Numbered from the stretch's first letter, positions 17,108 to 25,768 are shown. The stretch is DNA of 64,000 nucleotides from Novisyntrophococcus fermenticellae (GCF_018866245.1 NZ_CP076458.1:2790001-2854000), one strand, 5' to 3'. Made by a program: numbers and translations. The notes: a model not told the origin generated them from the sequence alone.

Positions 17108-18325
17108 TCACCATACTTTGTTATATAAAGACAACGCTGTTATCCTATCCTGCAAGTTATCATCATAAGGTAAGATTGTCTTAATTTCATAGAAGTCACC
17201 TGTCCTTCTTATCGCCATTACAAGTTCTGGGCTCTCACATAATGGGCTTTCAATATGTAATGGCATAAACCATGAAACCTTTCCACTCTTTCCTGAATAA
17301 GAAGCTTTTGCATATGAATGATCCCTATGTTGCATCCTGATTCCTCTTTCGAGTGCACTTATAAGCTGGCCAGCGATCCTTGCATCACTCTGCCCCTGTA
17401 TACAATCAGGGAATCTTTCCTTTCGTTGCTGAATAATATGCATCAAACAGTTCTGATTAATATCAAAATCATCAATTATTGGATTAAAGATTTCTGTTCC
17501 CGCATCAAAGAAATTGATTGGTTCTAGTTCCTTCGCTGACTGTTCTTTAGTAAATCCATTATTCAGATAATCCTGCTTGCTCTGAATAACTGATTCTGCA
17601 ATATACGTTTGATACTTTTCATAAAATCTGTATAATATTAGAAAGTCCTTCCCAAACAGATTCATCATTCCTGTATTTACGATTACAGATTTAATATTAT
17701 TAACAACATAGAATTCATCTCTATTCTGTGCTACTAACTGGCTCACTCTTGTTCCAATGATTTTGATATATCTGTCTAATCCCCAAATAGACTTCCAATT
17801 CGGAAAAAGGAGATTATCATAAACGTCTTTTGTCAACTCTTGAATATGTTCATCATTTCTTGCATATACTGCTTCAAAATCATACTTGTTTTCGTTTTTC
17901 ACAGTATCAACTTCCTCTTCTAGTCTTCCAGCATTTTGCAATCTATACTGTTCTTTAAATTTACTTAGATGACCACGTAACTTTCTTTCTTGACAAGAAT
18001 TTTTTCGGCACATTCCATTTACAAGATAGTCTGGAGTTCCTACAAAATATCCGCTATAATAATCACTTCTTTTTATCAGTGATATCATAACTGGTTTCTC
18101 AAAATCTGCTTTCATTCCTGTATCCAACCAAACCATATTGATCGTGGTATCATTCATATTCTTGATATTAAGATCATTATCTAGGTAATACTTTGTGCTG
18201 TCTAATTTTGAAATATGAGCTTCAACTCTATTCATATCCGGAATATGTCCGGTAATTCGATAAATTTCATCAGAGACCGCTTCTTCATCTGTTATTACAA
18301 ATATTTCATTAATTACTCTTTCCAT
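17108..18325 (-). CDS. DUF3825 domain protein
   Basis: A 405-residue cytosolic protein. The middle and end fit the DUF3825 family: YVVNNIKSVIVNTGMMNLFG around 205-225, later the FMPLHIESPLCESPELVMAI block and the family-like TILPYDDN tail. The N-terminal 130 residues are not recognised and contain a possible C-x4-C pair (MCRKNSCQ). DUF3825 proteins have no proven function; some are linked with RNA-binding or cold-shock domains. AGGAGGTG lies 5 bases before ATG 18325. It heads a leftward trio with the mini-protein and the glycine-rich protein, and is divergent from the STAND gene. Confidence 0.65.
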   Translation of the reverse strand: MERVINEIFVITDEEAVSDEIYRITGHIPDMNRVEAHISKLDSTKYYLDNDLNIKNMNDTTINMVWLDTGMKADFEKPVMISLIKRSDYYSGYFVGTPDYLVNGMCRKNSCQERKLRGHLSKFKEQYRLQNAGRLEEEVDTVKNENKYDFEAVYARNDEHIQELTKDVYDNLLFPNWKSIWGLDRYIKIIGTRVSQLVAQNRDEFYVVNNIKSVIVNTGMMNLFGKDFLILYRFYEKYQTYIAESVIQSKQDYLNNGFTKEQSAKELEPINFFDAGTEIFNPIIDDFDINQNCLMHIIQQRKERFPDCIQGQSDARIAGQLISALERGIRMQHRDHSYAKASYSGKSGKVSWFMPLHIESPLCESPELVMAIRRTGDFYEIKTILPYDDNLQDRITALSLYNKVW

Positions 18326-18447
18326 AAGAGCACCTCCTTATTTTTTGTGGTATAATGGTACTGAATTATTTATTCTCTATATCCTCTTTACAAGATTATA
18401 ATACTACTGATTTGTAACAACCTGAATGATATAGAATTGAACTTGTG

Positions 18448-18494
18448 TTGATGTCAATTCCCATCAAGTTCTTGACCAAAAATTGACGTCAATT
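18448..18494 (+). promoter_or_regulatory. Operator-like repeats before the STAND gene
   Basis: TTGATGTCAATT (18448-18459) and the perfect 14-base palindrome AATTGACGTCAATT (18481-18494) share the core TTGAYGTCAATT, spaced 35 bases. A TTGACC box lies just left of the palindrome at 18473-18478 and an A/T-rich minus-10-like stretch right of it. The arrangement suits a repressor site in the divergent intergenic region; the STAND protein itself has an N-terminal HTH-like region. Confidence 0.5.
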
Positions 18495-18528
18495 AATAAA
18501 ATAATTGAATATGTGGAGGGAGATTTTT

Positions 18529-20190
18529 ATGATCTTGAACTATGCAATACTACTTGAATTTTTGAATGACCAGAATGTACAAGGACAAGAAGTTGCCGAA
18601 TGGCTTGGTACCGTGCCGGAAACAATAAGCAGAATCAAGAATAACAATAAAAATATGATAAAAGGAATTGCTCCAGAAAATTTTTATATAAATGTATTCT
18701 GCAAAAAAGACTCTCTTAAAGATTATCAAGGCATAAAGTGTCTTTATTCTTTTCTTGAATCCAAAGACTGTATTACCGATTATATTCACAATGAATATTT
18801 AAATTATGAGAAAAAATATAAGATTGACAGTTCATCAGCTGCCAAAGACTTTTTAATGACTATATTAAGAGAGACATCATATAATAAAAATAAAGATGCT
18901 TCAGAATCTAAAAAAGCTAACCAACTAATTTCTGCAGTGCAAGAATCTACTGCTACATCAATACGCTTCAACAAATTTAAAAATCCGATTCAAAACAATA
19001 CCTTCTTTGGGCGAAAAAAAATGTTTGATGATATCCGTAGAATACTAGAAGAAGAAGGAACCTGTATTGTTTATGGAATTGGTGGATTAGGAAAATCCTA
19101 CTGTTCTTTAAAATATGCTTTGGAATATGCAAATGACTACAGTCAGATCCAACAGGTTATATTTTCAACAGACATCAAAAGCACACTATTAAAAATTCCT
19201 TTCAATGGACTTGATGAATCTCATCTGACCGAGGATGAAATATTAGAAAAGCGTTTTTCAATCTTAGCAACGTTTTCTGAAGATACTCTCCTAATCATAG
19301 ACAATATGGATATCATGCCTGCGGATAAAGATAATTATGAGCGATTAAAACAACTTTCAATGCATGTGATATTCACTACTCGTGAAACTCAAATTGATGC
19401 ATCTAAATTTCAGCTTCCGATCGAGCCCCTTTCTAAGGAAGAGCAGTTAGAACTATTTACACATTATGGGCAATTCAACATAACACCAGAAGATTTGCCT
19501 GCGTATTATAATCTTTTTGAAATGGTCCAAGGGCATACCTTGCTTTTAGAATTGATTGCAAAAACAATGGCCGCAGAAACCTTAACCCCAGAAGAGATGA
19601 CAGCAATACTGTATAGCCCTGAAGATGATGACATCAGTAAAATTCCTATTGAAAAGGACAATCAATACCAGCAGGAAAAAATGAATAAGTTTGTATCAAA
19701 ACTATTTGATACAAGCAAGCTTTCTGATCCACAAAAAGAAATCTTGATGAAATTATCATTAACTTCTATCAGTGGAATACGGCAACGCCTATTTAAGCAA
19801 CTGCTATCATGTGATAATTCAAATATAAACGCCTTAATAAGCCAAAGTTGGATAATACAAAATCGCCCTGGAAGTGCAGACTCATTTAAAATACATTTAC
19901 ATCCTGTAATCCGATCTGCAGTAGTTAACAATACGGAACCAGCAATTGAAAACTGCCATTCCTTTACATATAAGATAGTATCTTTATTAAAAGAAGCCCA
20001 AAATTCTATTTCCATCTGTGACAAAACAGACCTATGCGATATTATTGCTAATTCTAGCGATATGTTTTCTTTTGGCATAAAGGACATAGATCTTTTATTT
20101 GACATGGCACAGATTTTATGGGGCAATTTTTTCTATACTTATGCATACAAAGTTTACCTCATAGGAATATCAATCTTAAAGGAATTATAG
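18529..20190 (+). CDS. STAND (NB-ARC-like) NTPase with N-terminal HTH-like region, 3' end altered by an IS
   Basis: A signal-transduction ATPase of the NB-ARC/STAND class, often used in bacteria for regulation or phage defence. Residues 8-45 resemble a small helix-turn-helix (NVQGQEVAEWLGTVPETISR). The NTPase core has FFGRKK (159-164), Walker A GIGGLGKS (183-190), Walker B LLIIDNMD (254-261), sensor TTR (283-285) and a GLPL-like VQGHTLLLEL (333-342). The C-terminus begins a TPR-like helix pair and stops with KEL at a TAG created by IS insertion; removing the IS and one TTATA copy extends the frame by 18 residues to 21604. Start ATG 18529 has GGAGGG 8 bases upstream. Confidence 0.78.
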   Translation: MILNYAILLEFLNDQNVQGQEVAEWLGTVPETISRIKNNNKNMIKGIAPENFYINVFCKKDSLKDYQGIKCLYSFLESKDCITDYIHNEYLNYEKKYKIDSSSAAKDFLMTILRETSYNKNKDASESKKANQLISAVQESTATSIRFNKFKNPIQNNTFFGRKKMFDDIRRILEEEGTCIVYGIGGLGKSYCSLKYALEYANDYSQIQQVIFSTDIKSTLLKIPFNGLDESHLTEDEILEKRFSILATFSEDTLLIIDNMDIMPADKDNYERLKQLSMHVIFTTRETQIDASKFQLPIEPLSKEEQLELFTHYGQFNITPEDLPAYYNLFEMVQGHTLLLELIAKTMAAETLTPEEMTAILYSPEDDDISKIPIEKDNQYQQEKMNKFVSKLFDTSKLSDPQKEILMKLSLTSISGIRQRLFKQLLSCDNSNINALISQSWIIQNRPGSADSFKIHLHPVIRSAVVNNTEPAIENCHSFTYKIVSLLKEAQNSISICDKTDLCDIIANSSDMFSFGIKDIDLLFDMAQILWGNFFYTYAYKVYLIGISILKEL

Positions 20191-20302
20191 TGGCTCAGTT
20201 GTCAAGACAAAAATCTAAGATTTTTATAATGAACTGATATGGTGGATAAGTGACAAGGAGTATGGGGAAGGCAGTGGAACACCCCCCAGATCCATATATG
20301 CA

Positions 20303-21193
20303 TCAAGCTACATAGGGCAGTAGCATTGCCGGGTAGTAGCATTCAGCCGGTTTTTGATAGTCAAGGGCAGAATGACATCTTTCAAAATTATAAGTGAAAA
20401 TATATCGTCCGATAGCGGCTCTGGCTTCTTTGATATTGTTATATTGTGTAAGGTACGCTTCTTCATATTTGAAGCTACGAAACCAGCGTTCAATCATGAT
20501 GTTGTCAGCCCAACGGCTTTTCCCATCCATGCTTTGGCGAATTCCATTTTTCTTTAAGAATTCAATATATTGTTGACTTGTAAACTGACATCCTTGATCG
20601 GAATTTAAAATTTGTGGCTTTGCAACCTTAAAAGCCTTTTTCAAGGCATTGACAACCATTCGGGTATCAAGTGTATCATCGACTTCCCAGCCGACAATAC
20701 AGCGGCTGTACCAGTCGATTACAGCAGTCAGGTACAAAAATCCATGCCGGATGGGAATATATGTAATGTCAATCGACCAAGCCTGATTAGGCTTGTCTAT
20801 GACAGCATTGCGGAGAAGATAAGGGAATACCTTAGCTTGCTGCATCCGCTTCGAAAGGTTCATCTTTGGGTAGATTGGATGAATGTCCATTTCGCTCATG
20901 TAGCGGCGTGCTTTCCGGCGACCAACATGATAACCACGAAGCTTCAACTGTGCTGACATCTGCCTGGCACCCCAGGTCGGATTATCTGTGTGAAGGTGAT
21001 CAATGATCTCTTTACAAGCCAGTTCTTCCTCTGATACAGGCGTTCCTTTGTAATAAATGCTGGTGCGGTTGATATCCAGGAGCTTTGCCCCGACAGAAGC
21101 AGGTAATTCTTTAGTCGTCAAAAGGTTTTGGACTAAACTTACTCTCGTAGTCAGGTCCACAAATTTCTTCAGATTTTTTTTTGAGCCAGTCAA
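20303..21193 (-). CDS. IS3-family transposase OrfB (DDE catalytic subunit)
   Basis: Integrase-core transposase. An HTH_21-like segment (DINRTSIYY; NPTWGARQMSAQLKLRGYHV) precedes the rve domain with the DDE residues in SIDITYIPIRHGF, LNSDQGCQFTS and MIERWFRSFKYEEAY. The full frame begins at a TTG at 21193 inside orfA; a second TTG overlapping the orfA stop near 21127 is also possible. Production is expected as an OrfAB fusion by frameshifting at the A9 run at 21174-21182. Relative to orfA the frame is +1 (equivalently -2), not the usual -1 of IS3. Confidence 0.85.
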   Translation of the reverse strand: MTGSKKNLKKFVDLTTRVSLVQNLLTTKELPASVGAKLLDINRTSIYYKGTPVSEEELACKEIIDHLHTDNPTWGARQMSAQLKLRGYHVGRRKARRYMSEMDIHPIYPKMNLSKRMQQAKVFPYLLRNAVIDKPNQAWSIDITYIPIRHGFLYLTAVIDWYSRCIVGWEVDDTLDTRMVVNALKKAFKVAKPQILNSDQGCQFTSQQYIEFLKKNGIRQSMDGKSRWADNIMIERWFRSFKYEEAYLTQYNNIKEARAAIGRYIFTYNFERCHSALDYQKPAECYYPAMLLPYVA

Positions 21194-21458
21194 CCTGCAT
21201 GGTTAACTGACCAACCTTTTTGGCATACTCCGACTTCTCTTTGCGTTCTTCTGCAAGCTTATCTTTGAGGTTTTCCTCTCGCTTGTCGTCAAATGCTGCA
21301 GAAGCGTTGTTTAGGAATTCTTTCTTCCAGTTACGGAGTAAGTTGGGTTGAATATTATTTTCAGTTGCAAGGGTATTGAGATCTTTCTCTCCCTTAAGTA
21401 ACTCAATCACAAGGTCTGATTTAAATTTGGCACTAAAGTTTCTTCTTTGTCTGGACAT
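21111..21458 (-). CDS. IS3-family transposase OrfA
   Basis: A 115-residue DNA-binding subunit: HTH_8-type domain (FSAKFKSDLVIELLKGEKDL, then ENNIQPNLLRNWKKEFL) followed by a leucine-rich coiled coil ending in QVDWLKKKSEE. AAAGGATT precedes the ATG. It overlaps orfB by about 80 bases, with nine consecutive A on the coding strand inside the overlap. Confidence 0.87.
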   Translation of the reverse strand: MSRQRRNFSAKFKSDLVIELLKGEKDLNTLATENNIQPNLLRNWKKEFLNNASAAFDDKREENLKDKLAEERKEKSEYAKKVGQLTMQVDWLKKKSEEICGPDYESKFSPKPFDD

Positions 21459-21611
21459 AGCAATGAATCCTTTCTTTCATACTGATTTTAGTATATCAGA
21501 TTCATTAAAATCTGTCTGGGAAAGTGTCTTAATTTATGAGACCATTATATCACAAAGTTCGAGCTAAAGAAAAGACAGAAATACTATTATCAAAAATGCG
21601 ATAAATGTAAT

Positions 21612-21637
21612 AAGCCCTCTCTGTTTTGAGGGGGCTT
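21612..21637. terminator. Hairpin between the island and guaA
   Basis: AAGCCCTCTC pairs with GAGGGGGCTT around TGTTTT with one mismatch. Flanks are only mildly T-rich. It lies just after the reconstructed end of the STAND frame at 21604. Confidence 0.5.
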
Positions 21638-21693
21638 GAAGCAATTCTTAAATTCTCTTTATTTTTTTCATTCTGCTGACATTTTGCTGACGC

Positions 21694-21729
21694 AAAAACT
21701 GGGAAGTCGCTTATTTAGCGGCTTCCCAG
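21694..21729 (-). terminator. guaA terminator
   Basis: CTGGGAAGTCGCT (21699-21711) pairs with AGCGGCTTCCCAG (21717-21729); on the minus strand it is followed by TTTTTGCG. It is 11 bases beyond the guaA stop codon. Confidence 0.9.
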
Positions 21730-21739
21730 CGTTTCTAGG

Positions 21740-23281
21740 TCACTCAAACTCAATCGTAGCCGGTGGCTTCCCCGTGCAGTCATACAGCACCCGGTTCACT
21801 CCCTTGACTTCATTTACAATCCTGTTCGTTGCCTTATTCAAGACAGCCCATGGCAGCTCTGCCGCTTCTGCGGTCATGAAATCGCTGGTCAGCACCGCCC
21901 GAAGTGCAATTGCATAGTCATAGGTTCTCTCATCCCCCATAACTCCTACGGAGCGCATATTCGTAAGTGCTGCAAAGTACTGTCCCAAATCCTTATCGCA
22001 TCCGGCCTTCGCTACTTCTTCCCGGTATATGGCATCAGCCTCCTGTACAATCCGTACCTTTTCAGCCGTAACTTCTCCGATGATTCGTACACCAAGTCCT
22101 GGACCCGGGAATGGCTGGCGGCTTACCAGATACTCCGGAATACCGAGCTCACGGCCAGCTTTCCGGACCTCGTCTTTAAAGAGCATTCGTAAAGGTTCAA
22201 CGATTTCCTTGAAATCCACATAATCAGGCAGCCCGCCCACATTGTGATGAGACTTAATCGTAGCAGATTTTCCAAGACCTGATTCAATTACGTCGGGATA
22301 AATCGTTCCCTGAACCAGAAAATCCACCGTTCCGATTTTCTTAGCCTCTTCCTCGAAGACACGGATAAATTCCTCACCGATGATTTTACGCTTCTCCTCC
22401 GGCTCAGTCACTCCTTTTAGTTTCGCATAAAAACGGTCCTGTGCGTTAACACGGATGAAGTTCAGATCATAGGTGCCTTCAGGTCCGAATACGGATTCTA
22501 CCTCGTCCCCTTCGTTCTTTCTCAGAAGACCGTGATCCACGAATACACAGGTCAGCTGTTTTCCGACTGCTTTAGCCAGCATAACCGCTGCAACAGAGGA
22601 ATCCACCCCTCCTGAAAGCGCACAGAGCACTTTTCCGTCTCCGATTTTTCCGCGGATTTCCTGAATGGTGCTTTCTACAAAAGAATCCATCTTCCAGCTT
22701 CCCTGACATGCGCAGACTTTATATACAAAATTAGAAAGCATCTTCATACCTTCCTGTGTGTGCATAACCTCCGGATGGAACTGGACGGAATACAGCTTCT
22801 TTTCAGGTAATTCCATGGCTGCAACCGGGCATACCGGAGTGGTTGCTGTGATTTTAAATCCTTCCGGTGCCTTTGAGATATAGTCGGTATGGCTCATCCA
22901 GCAGATTGTTTTCTCAGAAACGCCTTCAAAGATGACGGATGTGTTATCTATATCCACTTCTGTCTTGCCGTATTCGCTGACCGGTGCAGTCTCTACCGTG
23001 CCGCCCAGCAGGTATGACATCAGCTGGGAGCCGTAGCAGATACCCAGAATCGGAATACCTAATTCAAAAATTTCCGCACCGCATCTTGGAGAATCTTCAC
23101 CATAGACACTGTTCGGTCCGCCGGTAAATATGATCCCTTTCGGGTTCATTTCCTTTATCTTCTCCAGAGACATTGTATAAGGATGTACTTCGGCATATAC
23201 ATCGCACTCCCTTACACGACGTGCAATCAACTGATTATACTGACCGCCAAAATCCAGAACGATAATCATTTCTCTTTTCAC
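21740..23281 (-). CDS. guaA: GMP synthase (glutamine-hydrolysing)
   Basis: Converts XMP to GMP with ATP and glutamine. The N-terminal class I amidotransferase has the catalytic cysteine in GICYGSQLM and the histidine in FHPEVMH; the ATP pyrophosphatase domain has LSGGVDSS and the dimerisation domain ends PPATIEFE. Length (513 aa) is normal. GTG 23281 is the start, with AGGAGG 8 bases before; an ATG 4 codons on is possible. The usual last residues are PPATIEWE; F for W at the end is of note because the 3' end of guaA is a known integration site for islands, and an accessory region abuts here. Confidence 0.95.
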   Translation of the reverse strand: MKREMIIVLDFGGQYNQLIARRVRECDVYAEVHPYTMSLEKIKEMNPKGIIFTGGPNSVYGEDSPRCGAEIFELGIPILGICYGSQLMSYLLGGTVETAPVSEYGKTEVDIDNTSVIFEGVSEKTICWMSHTDYISKAPEGFKITATTPVCPVAAMELPEKKLYSVQFHPEVMHTQEGMKMLSNFVYKVCACQGSWKMDSFVESTIQEIRGKIGDGKVLCALSGGVDSSVAAVMLAKAVGKQLTCVFVDHGLLRKNEGDEVESVFGPEGTYDLNFIRVNAQDRFYAKLKGVTEPEEKRKIIGEEFIRVFEEEAKKIGTVDFLVQGTIYPDVIESGLGKSATIKSHHNVGGLPDYVDFKEIVEPLRMLFKDEVRKAGRELGIPEYLVSRQPFPGPGLGVRIIGEVTAEKVRIVQEADAIYREEVAKAGCDKDLGQYFAALTNMRSVGVMGDERTYDYAIALRAVLTSDFMTAEAAELPWAVLNKATNRIVNEVKGVNRVLYDCTGKPPATIEFE

Positions 23282-23299
23282 AAGCTTGCCTCCTGTTTG

Positions 23300-23376
23300 T
23301 TATCTTAATGTATAGGCAAAAAATTTTGCCCATATGATACTACGGATTGCTCCGCACTTTGTGGTATCATTATATC
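23300..23376 (-). promoter_or_regulatory. Structured guaA leader
   Basis: On the minus strand ATGATAC pairs with GTATCAT, enclosing CGGA-GCAA-TCCG with a GNRA tetraloop, followed by GGCAAAA/TTTTGCC. It does not match the purine riboswitch core as far as I can see. It may stabilise the mRNA or serve attenuation. Confidence 0.4.
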
Positions 23377-23382
23377 TTATAT

Positions 23383-23411
23383 AGTATAGTGGATTCTTGT
23401 TTTCTTGACAA
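23383..23411 (-). promoter_or_regulatory. guaA: guaA promoter
   Basis: TTGTCA (complement of 23406-23411), 17-base spacer, TATACT (complement of 23383-23388); start of RNA expected near 23376. Confidence 0.65.
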
Positions 23412-23433
23412 GCCTTTTATATTTTCCAGTTCA

Positions 23434-23982
23434 TTAAGTAAAAAATGCCGCCACTGCCACGTCATATTCCGGCAGTCCTTTTGTGCTCCACAGCAGAGTT
23501 ATTCCGAATAAATCCTTAAGAATACCGGTGAAATCAAATCCAAATCCTGTGATGGAATAGCGCCGCCTTTGAGGGTATCTGCAAGGCTTTCCTTCTTCTC
23601 TGGTACAGTGTTCACAGAGAATACATCTGCCTGCGCCAAGTGATTTTCCGGTCGGAATCATTTTTTCCAGTTCCAGCAATGCCAATAGCAGTTTTCTTTT
23701 TACCACCTCATAGGATTCCTGTCTGACGTATTCTGCTTCCTCTGCGGACGTCACCTTATTTCTGATTTCATCAGAATAAGCCACTTTCACAGCTATCAGA
23801 TATGCGCTGGAAAAATGTTCCAGGTAGCAAAGCGCATCGGGCAGTCCTGGCGGACAGGACCAGCGTCTGTCATAATAGGGACAAAGTCTGCAGGACTCCA
23901 TAAACTGTTCCTGAAAACAGTATTTCTCCATCAGTTCTTCCTTCGAAATGTTCCGTACCTGCACATCGGTTTTATAATCCAT
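23434..23982 (-). CDS. DUF2284 metal-binding protein
   Basis: A 182-residue cytosolic protein with the cysteine pattern of DUF2284: CRLCPYYDRRWSCPPG around 31-46 and GRCILCEHCTREEGKPCRYP around 118-137, followed by RYSITGFGFDF. The cysteines probably bind an iron-sulfur cluster or zinc. The biochemical role of the family is not settled. It is the last gene before the guaA promoter, 75 bases beyond the eut operon terminator, and is likely its own unit. Confidence 0.8.
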   Translation of the reverse strand: MDYKTDVQVRNISKEELMEKYCFQEQFMESCRLCPYYDRRWSCPPGLPDALCYLEHFSSAYLIAVKVAYSDEIRNKVTSAEEAEYVRQESYEVVKRKLLLALLELEKMIPTGKSLGAGRCILCEHCTREEGKPCRYPQRRRYSITGFGFDFTGILKDLFGITLLWSTKGLPEYDVAVAAFFT

Positions 23983-24002
23983 AGTATAACCTTCTTTTTC
24001 TT

Positions 24003-24045
24003 AAAAGAGCAAAGCGCCAAAAGCCTGGAGACCTTTGACACTCTT
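24003..24045 (-). terminator. Terminator at the end of the eut operon
   Basis: AAGAG/CTCTT and CAAAG/CTTTG form an interrupted stem (24041-24045 with 24005-24009; 24033-24037 with 24010-24014), followed on the minus strand by TTTTAAG. It lies directly after eutQ. Confidence 0.65.
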
Positions 24046-24057
24046 ATCTGCAATATA

Positions 24058-24489
24058 TTACTGCCAGTCAGCAGGATAGGTAAAGTACGCATACCTTGTT
24101 TTGGATGGTGTTTGAAAATGGATGTGGCTGTTCTTGGGGATATAGATGATTTCTCCCGGTTTTGCACTTAGTACTCTGCCGTCTATTTCAATCTCCAATA
24201 CTCCTTCAATGACCATATCATACTCATCATACGTCAGCGTCCATTCAAAACTGGTATTATCCAGTTCCATGATTCCGCATCCCATGTGAGGCGCTTCTTC
24301 CAAAGTGACCACATCTTTCAGCGCCACTCCTTCTTGTTCGAATGGTTCACACTTTACCGTATCTGTCTGAATCTTCAGGATACCGCTGGGGTCTTTTATC
24401 TTTACAAAATCTGCTTTTGGTGAAGAACCCGCAGACTCTGAAAGAACCTGTTTTACGATTTCACGTATTACTTCTTCACTTACGTTCAT
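24058..24489 (-). CDS. eutQ: Ethanolamine utilisation protein EutQ
   Basis: Cupin-fold protein of 143 residues, reported to have acetate kinase activity in Salmonella. The cupin core is in ITYDEYDMVIEG-like (YDEYDMVIEGVLEIEIDGRV) and PGEIIYIPKNSHIHFQTPSK segments. The N-terminal 20 residues (MNVSEEVIREIVKQVLSESA) form an amphipathic helix followed by a flexible linker, the shape of a microcompartment targeting peptide. It is the last gene of the operon, 38 bases after eutH. Confidence 0.9.
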   Translation of the reverse strand: MNVSEEVIREIVKQVLSESAGSSPKADFVKIKDPSGILKIQTDTVKCEPFEQEGVALKDVVTLEEAPHMGCGIMELDNTSFEWTLTYDEYDMVIEGVLEIEIDGRVLSAKPGEIIYIPKNSHIHFQTPSKTRYAYFTYPADWQ

Positions 24490-24526
24490 GGACAGTACTT
24501 CCTTTCTTAAATCATTTCTATTCTGA

Positions 24527-25747
24527 TTACTTAATAGCTGACTCTATTTTGGACAACAGCTTCGGAGCCAGTACATTCGCTAAAATCAGAGCGGTGATAC
24601 CTGCAACCAGCTTACCAACGATAACAGGGAAAATCATTTCTGAATTCACACCGGCGGTAAACCCTAAGTGATCTCCGAAGACAAATGCAGCACTGACTGC
24701 AAATGCAACGTTTAACAGCTTTCCTTTTGGATTCATCTTGTCCATGATATTGAACATGGCAATATTATTTGCAAGGGTTGCCACCAGACCGGTAGAACCA
24801 TTTTCATCCATACCGAGTTTTTTACCGACAGCGTTCAAGGCCTTACCGAATGTCTTTGTAATCCACTTAACCATCGGGAAAGCTCCAATCAACACGATGG
24901 CAATCTGCCCGCAGACCAGAAGTCCGGATTCCAGCGGAATCGCACCTTCCGCATCCGGCTCTACCATGATGTTCATCAGCGGGAACTTGATTCCGGTCTG
25001 ATATTCAAATACTGCGATAGCTGTAAATACAGTGATGACAACCGTAACACCCGTACCAAACTTATTAAAGCCTCTGATCATTTTATCCGGAGCAAACCAC
25101 AGACCTGCAACGATAAGTGCCGCAATGATAATAACCGGAATCAGGTTCATGAGGATTTCACCTATACCGATCTTGTATGGTGTCATATTCATGACGAGTC
25201 CACCCACGATACAGCCGAGAGGAATCGTAATCATACCGGCCAGGATACCTGCCCCAAGGAAGGGACGGTCCTCTTTTTTGATAATGGATAGTGCAACCGG
25301 AATTGTAAATACCAGTGTGGGACCCATCATGGTTCCCAGAATCAGTCCCGAGAAATTTCCTATGGTTTCATTACCTGCCAGCTGCATGGCCAGTGGATAA
25401 CCACCCATATCGCATGCCAGCAAAGTTGTGGCAAACATGGAAGGATCGGCACCTAAAAGTGTATAGATTGGTACGATAATTGGTTTCAAAATAATGGCCA
25501 GCACAGGTGCTGCTGCTACTACACCAGCCATGGCTATAGCCAGCGGGCCCATTGCATTAAAGCCCTCTTCGAACTGCTCACCGTATCCCAGCTTGTTGCC
25601 TCTGATTTTGTCTATTGCTCCTACAATCATGAAGATCATCATGATAAAGATGATCACTGAGTTAATCGATAGATTTTGAATCCATTCCTGAATGCTGTCT
25701 GTAAAAACACTTGCATTGGTTATATTATCAATTAATTCCTGAAACAT
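24527..25747 (-). CDS. eutH: Ethanolamine transporter EutH
   Basis: A 406-residue integral membrane protein with about ten hydrophobic helices, for example IFIMMIFMIVGAI, LAIAMAGVVAAAPVLAIIL and AFAVSAAFVFGDHLGFTAG. It matches EutH in length and in the CDMGGYPLAMQLA and NIAMFNIMDKMNPKGK blocks. It brings ethanolamine in when outside concentrations are low or pH is acidic. It follows the PduT-like gene by 21 bases and a GGAGGAGC-type site precedes the ATG. Confidence 0.93.
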   Translation of the reverse strand: MFQELIDNITNASVFTDSIQEWIQNLSINSVIIFIMMIFMIVGAIDKIRGNKLGYGEQFEEGFNAMGPLAIAMAGVVAAAPVLAIILKPIIVPIYTLLGADPSMFATTLLACDMGGYPLAMQLAGNETIGNFSGLILGTMMGPTLVFTIPVALSIIKKEDRPFLGAGILAGMITIPLGCIVGGLVMNMTPYKIGIGEILMNLIPVIIIAALIVAGLWFAPDKMIRGFNKFGTGVTVVITVFTAIAVFEYQTGIKFPLMNIMVEPDAEGAIPLESGLLVCGQIAIVLIGAFPMVKWITKTFGKALNAVGKKLGMDENGSTGLVATLANNIAMFNIMDKMNPKGKLLNVAFAVSAAFVFGDHLGFTAGVNSEMIFPVIVGKLVAGITALILANVLAPKLLSKIESAIK

Positions 25748-25768
25748 ATGCTCCTCCTTTAGGGTCGA

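Larger units (their letters stand above)
20190..21544 (-). mobile_element. IS3-family insertion sequence
   Basis: An element of about 1355 bp with orfA and orfB read leftward. Terminal inverted repeats: left end TGGCTCAGTTGTCAAGACA from 20191, right end (minus strand from 21544) TGGTCTCATAAATTAAGACA. A 5-bp duplication TTATA flanks it (20185-20189 and 21545-21549), counting base 20190 as part of the element. The intact orfs and clean duplication suggest a recent insertion. Confidence 0.88.

Noticed and set aside
25032..25400. Plus-strand open frames opposite eutH and the BMC genes
   Set aside because: They follow the codon structure of the real minus-strand genes and lack ribosome binding sites.
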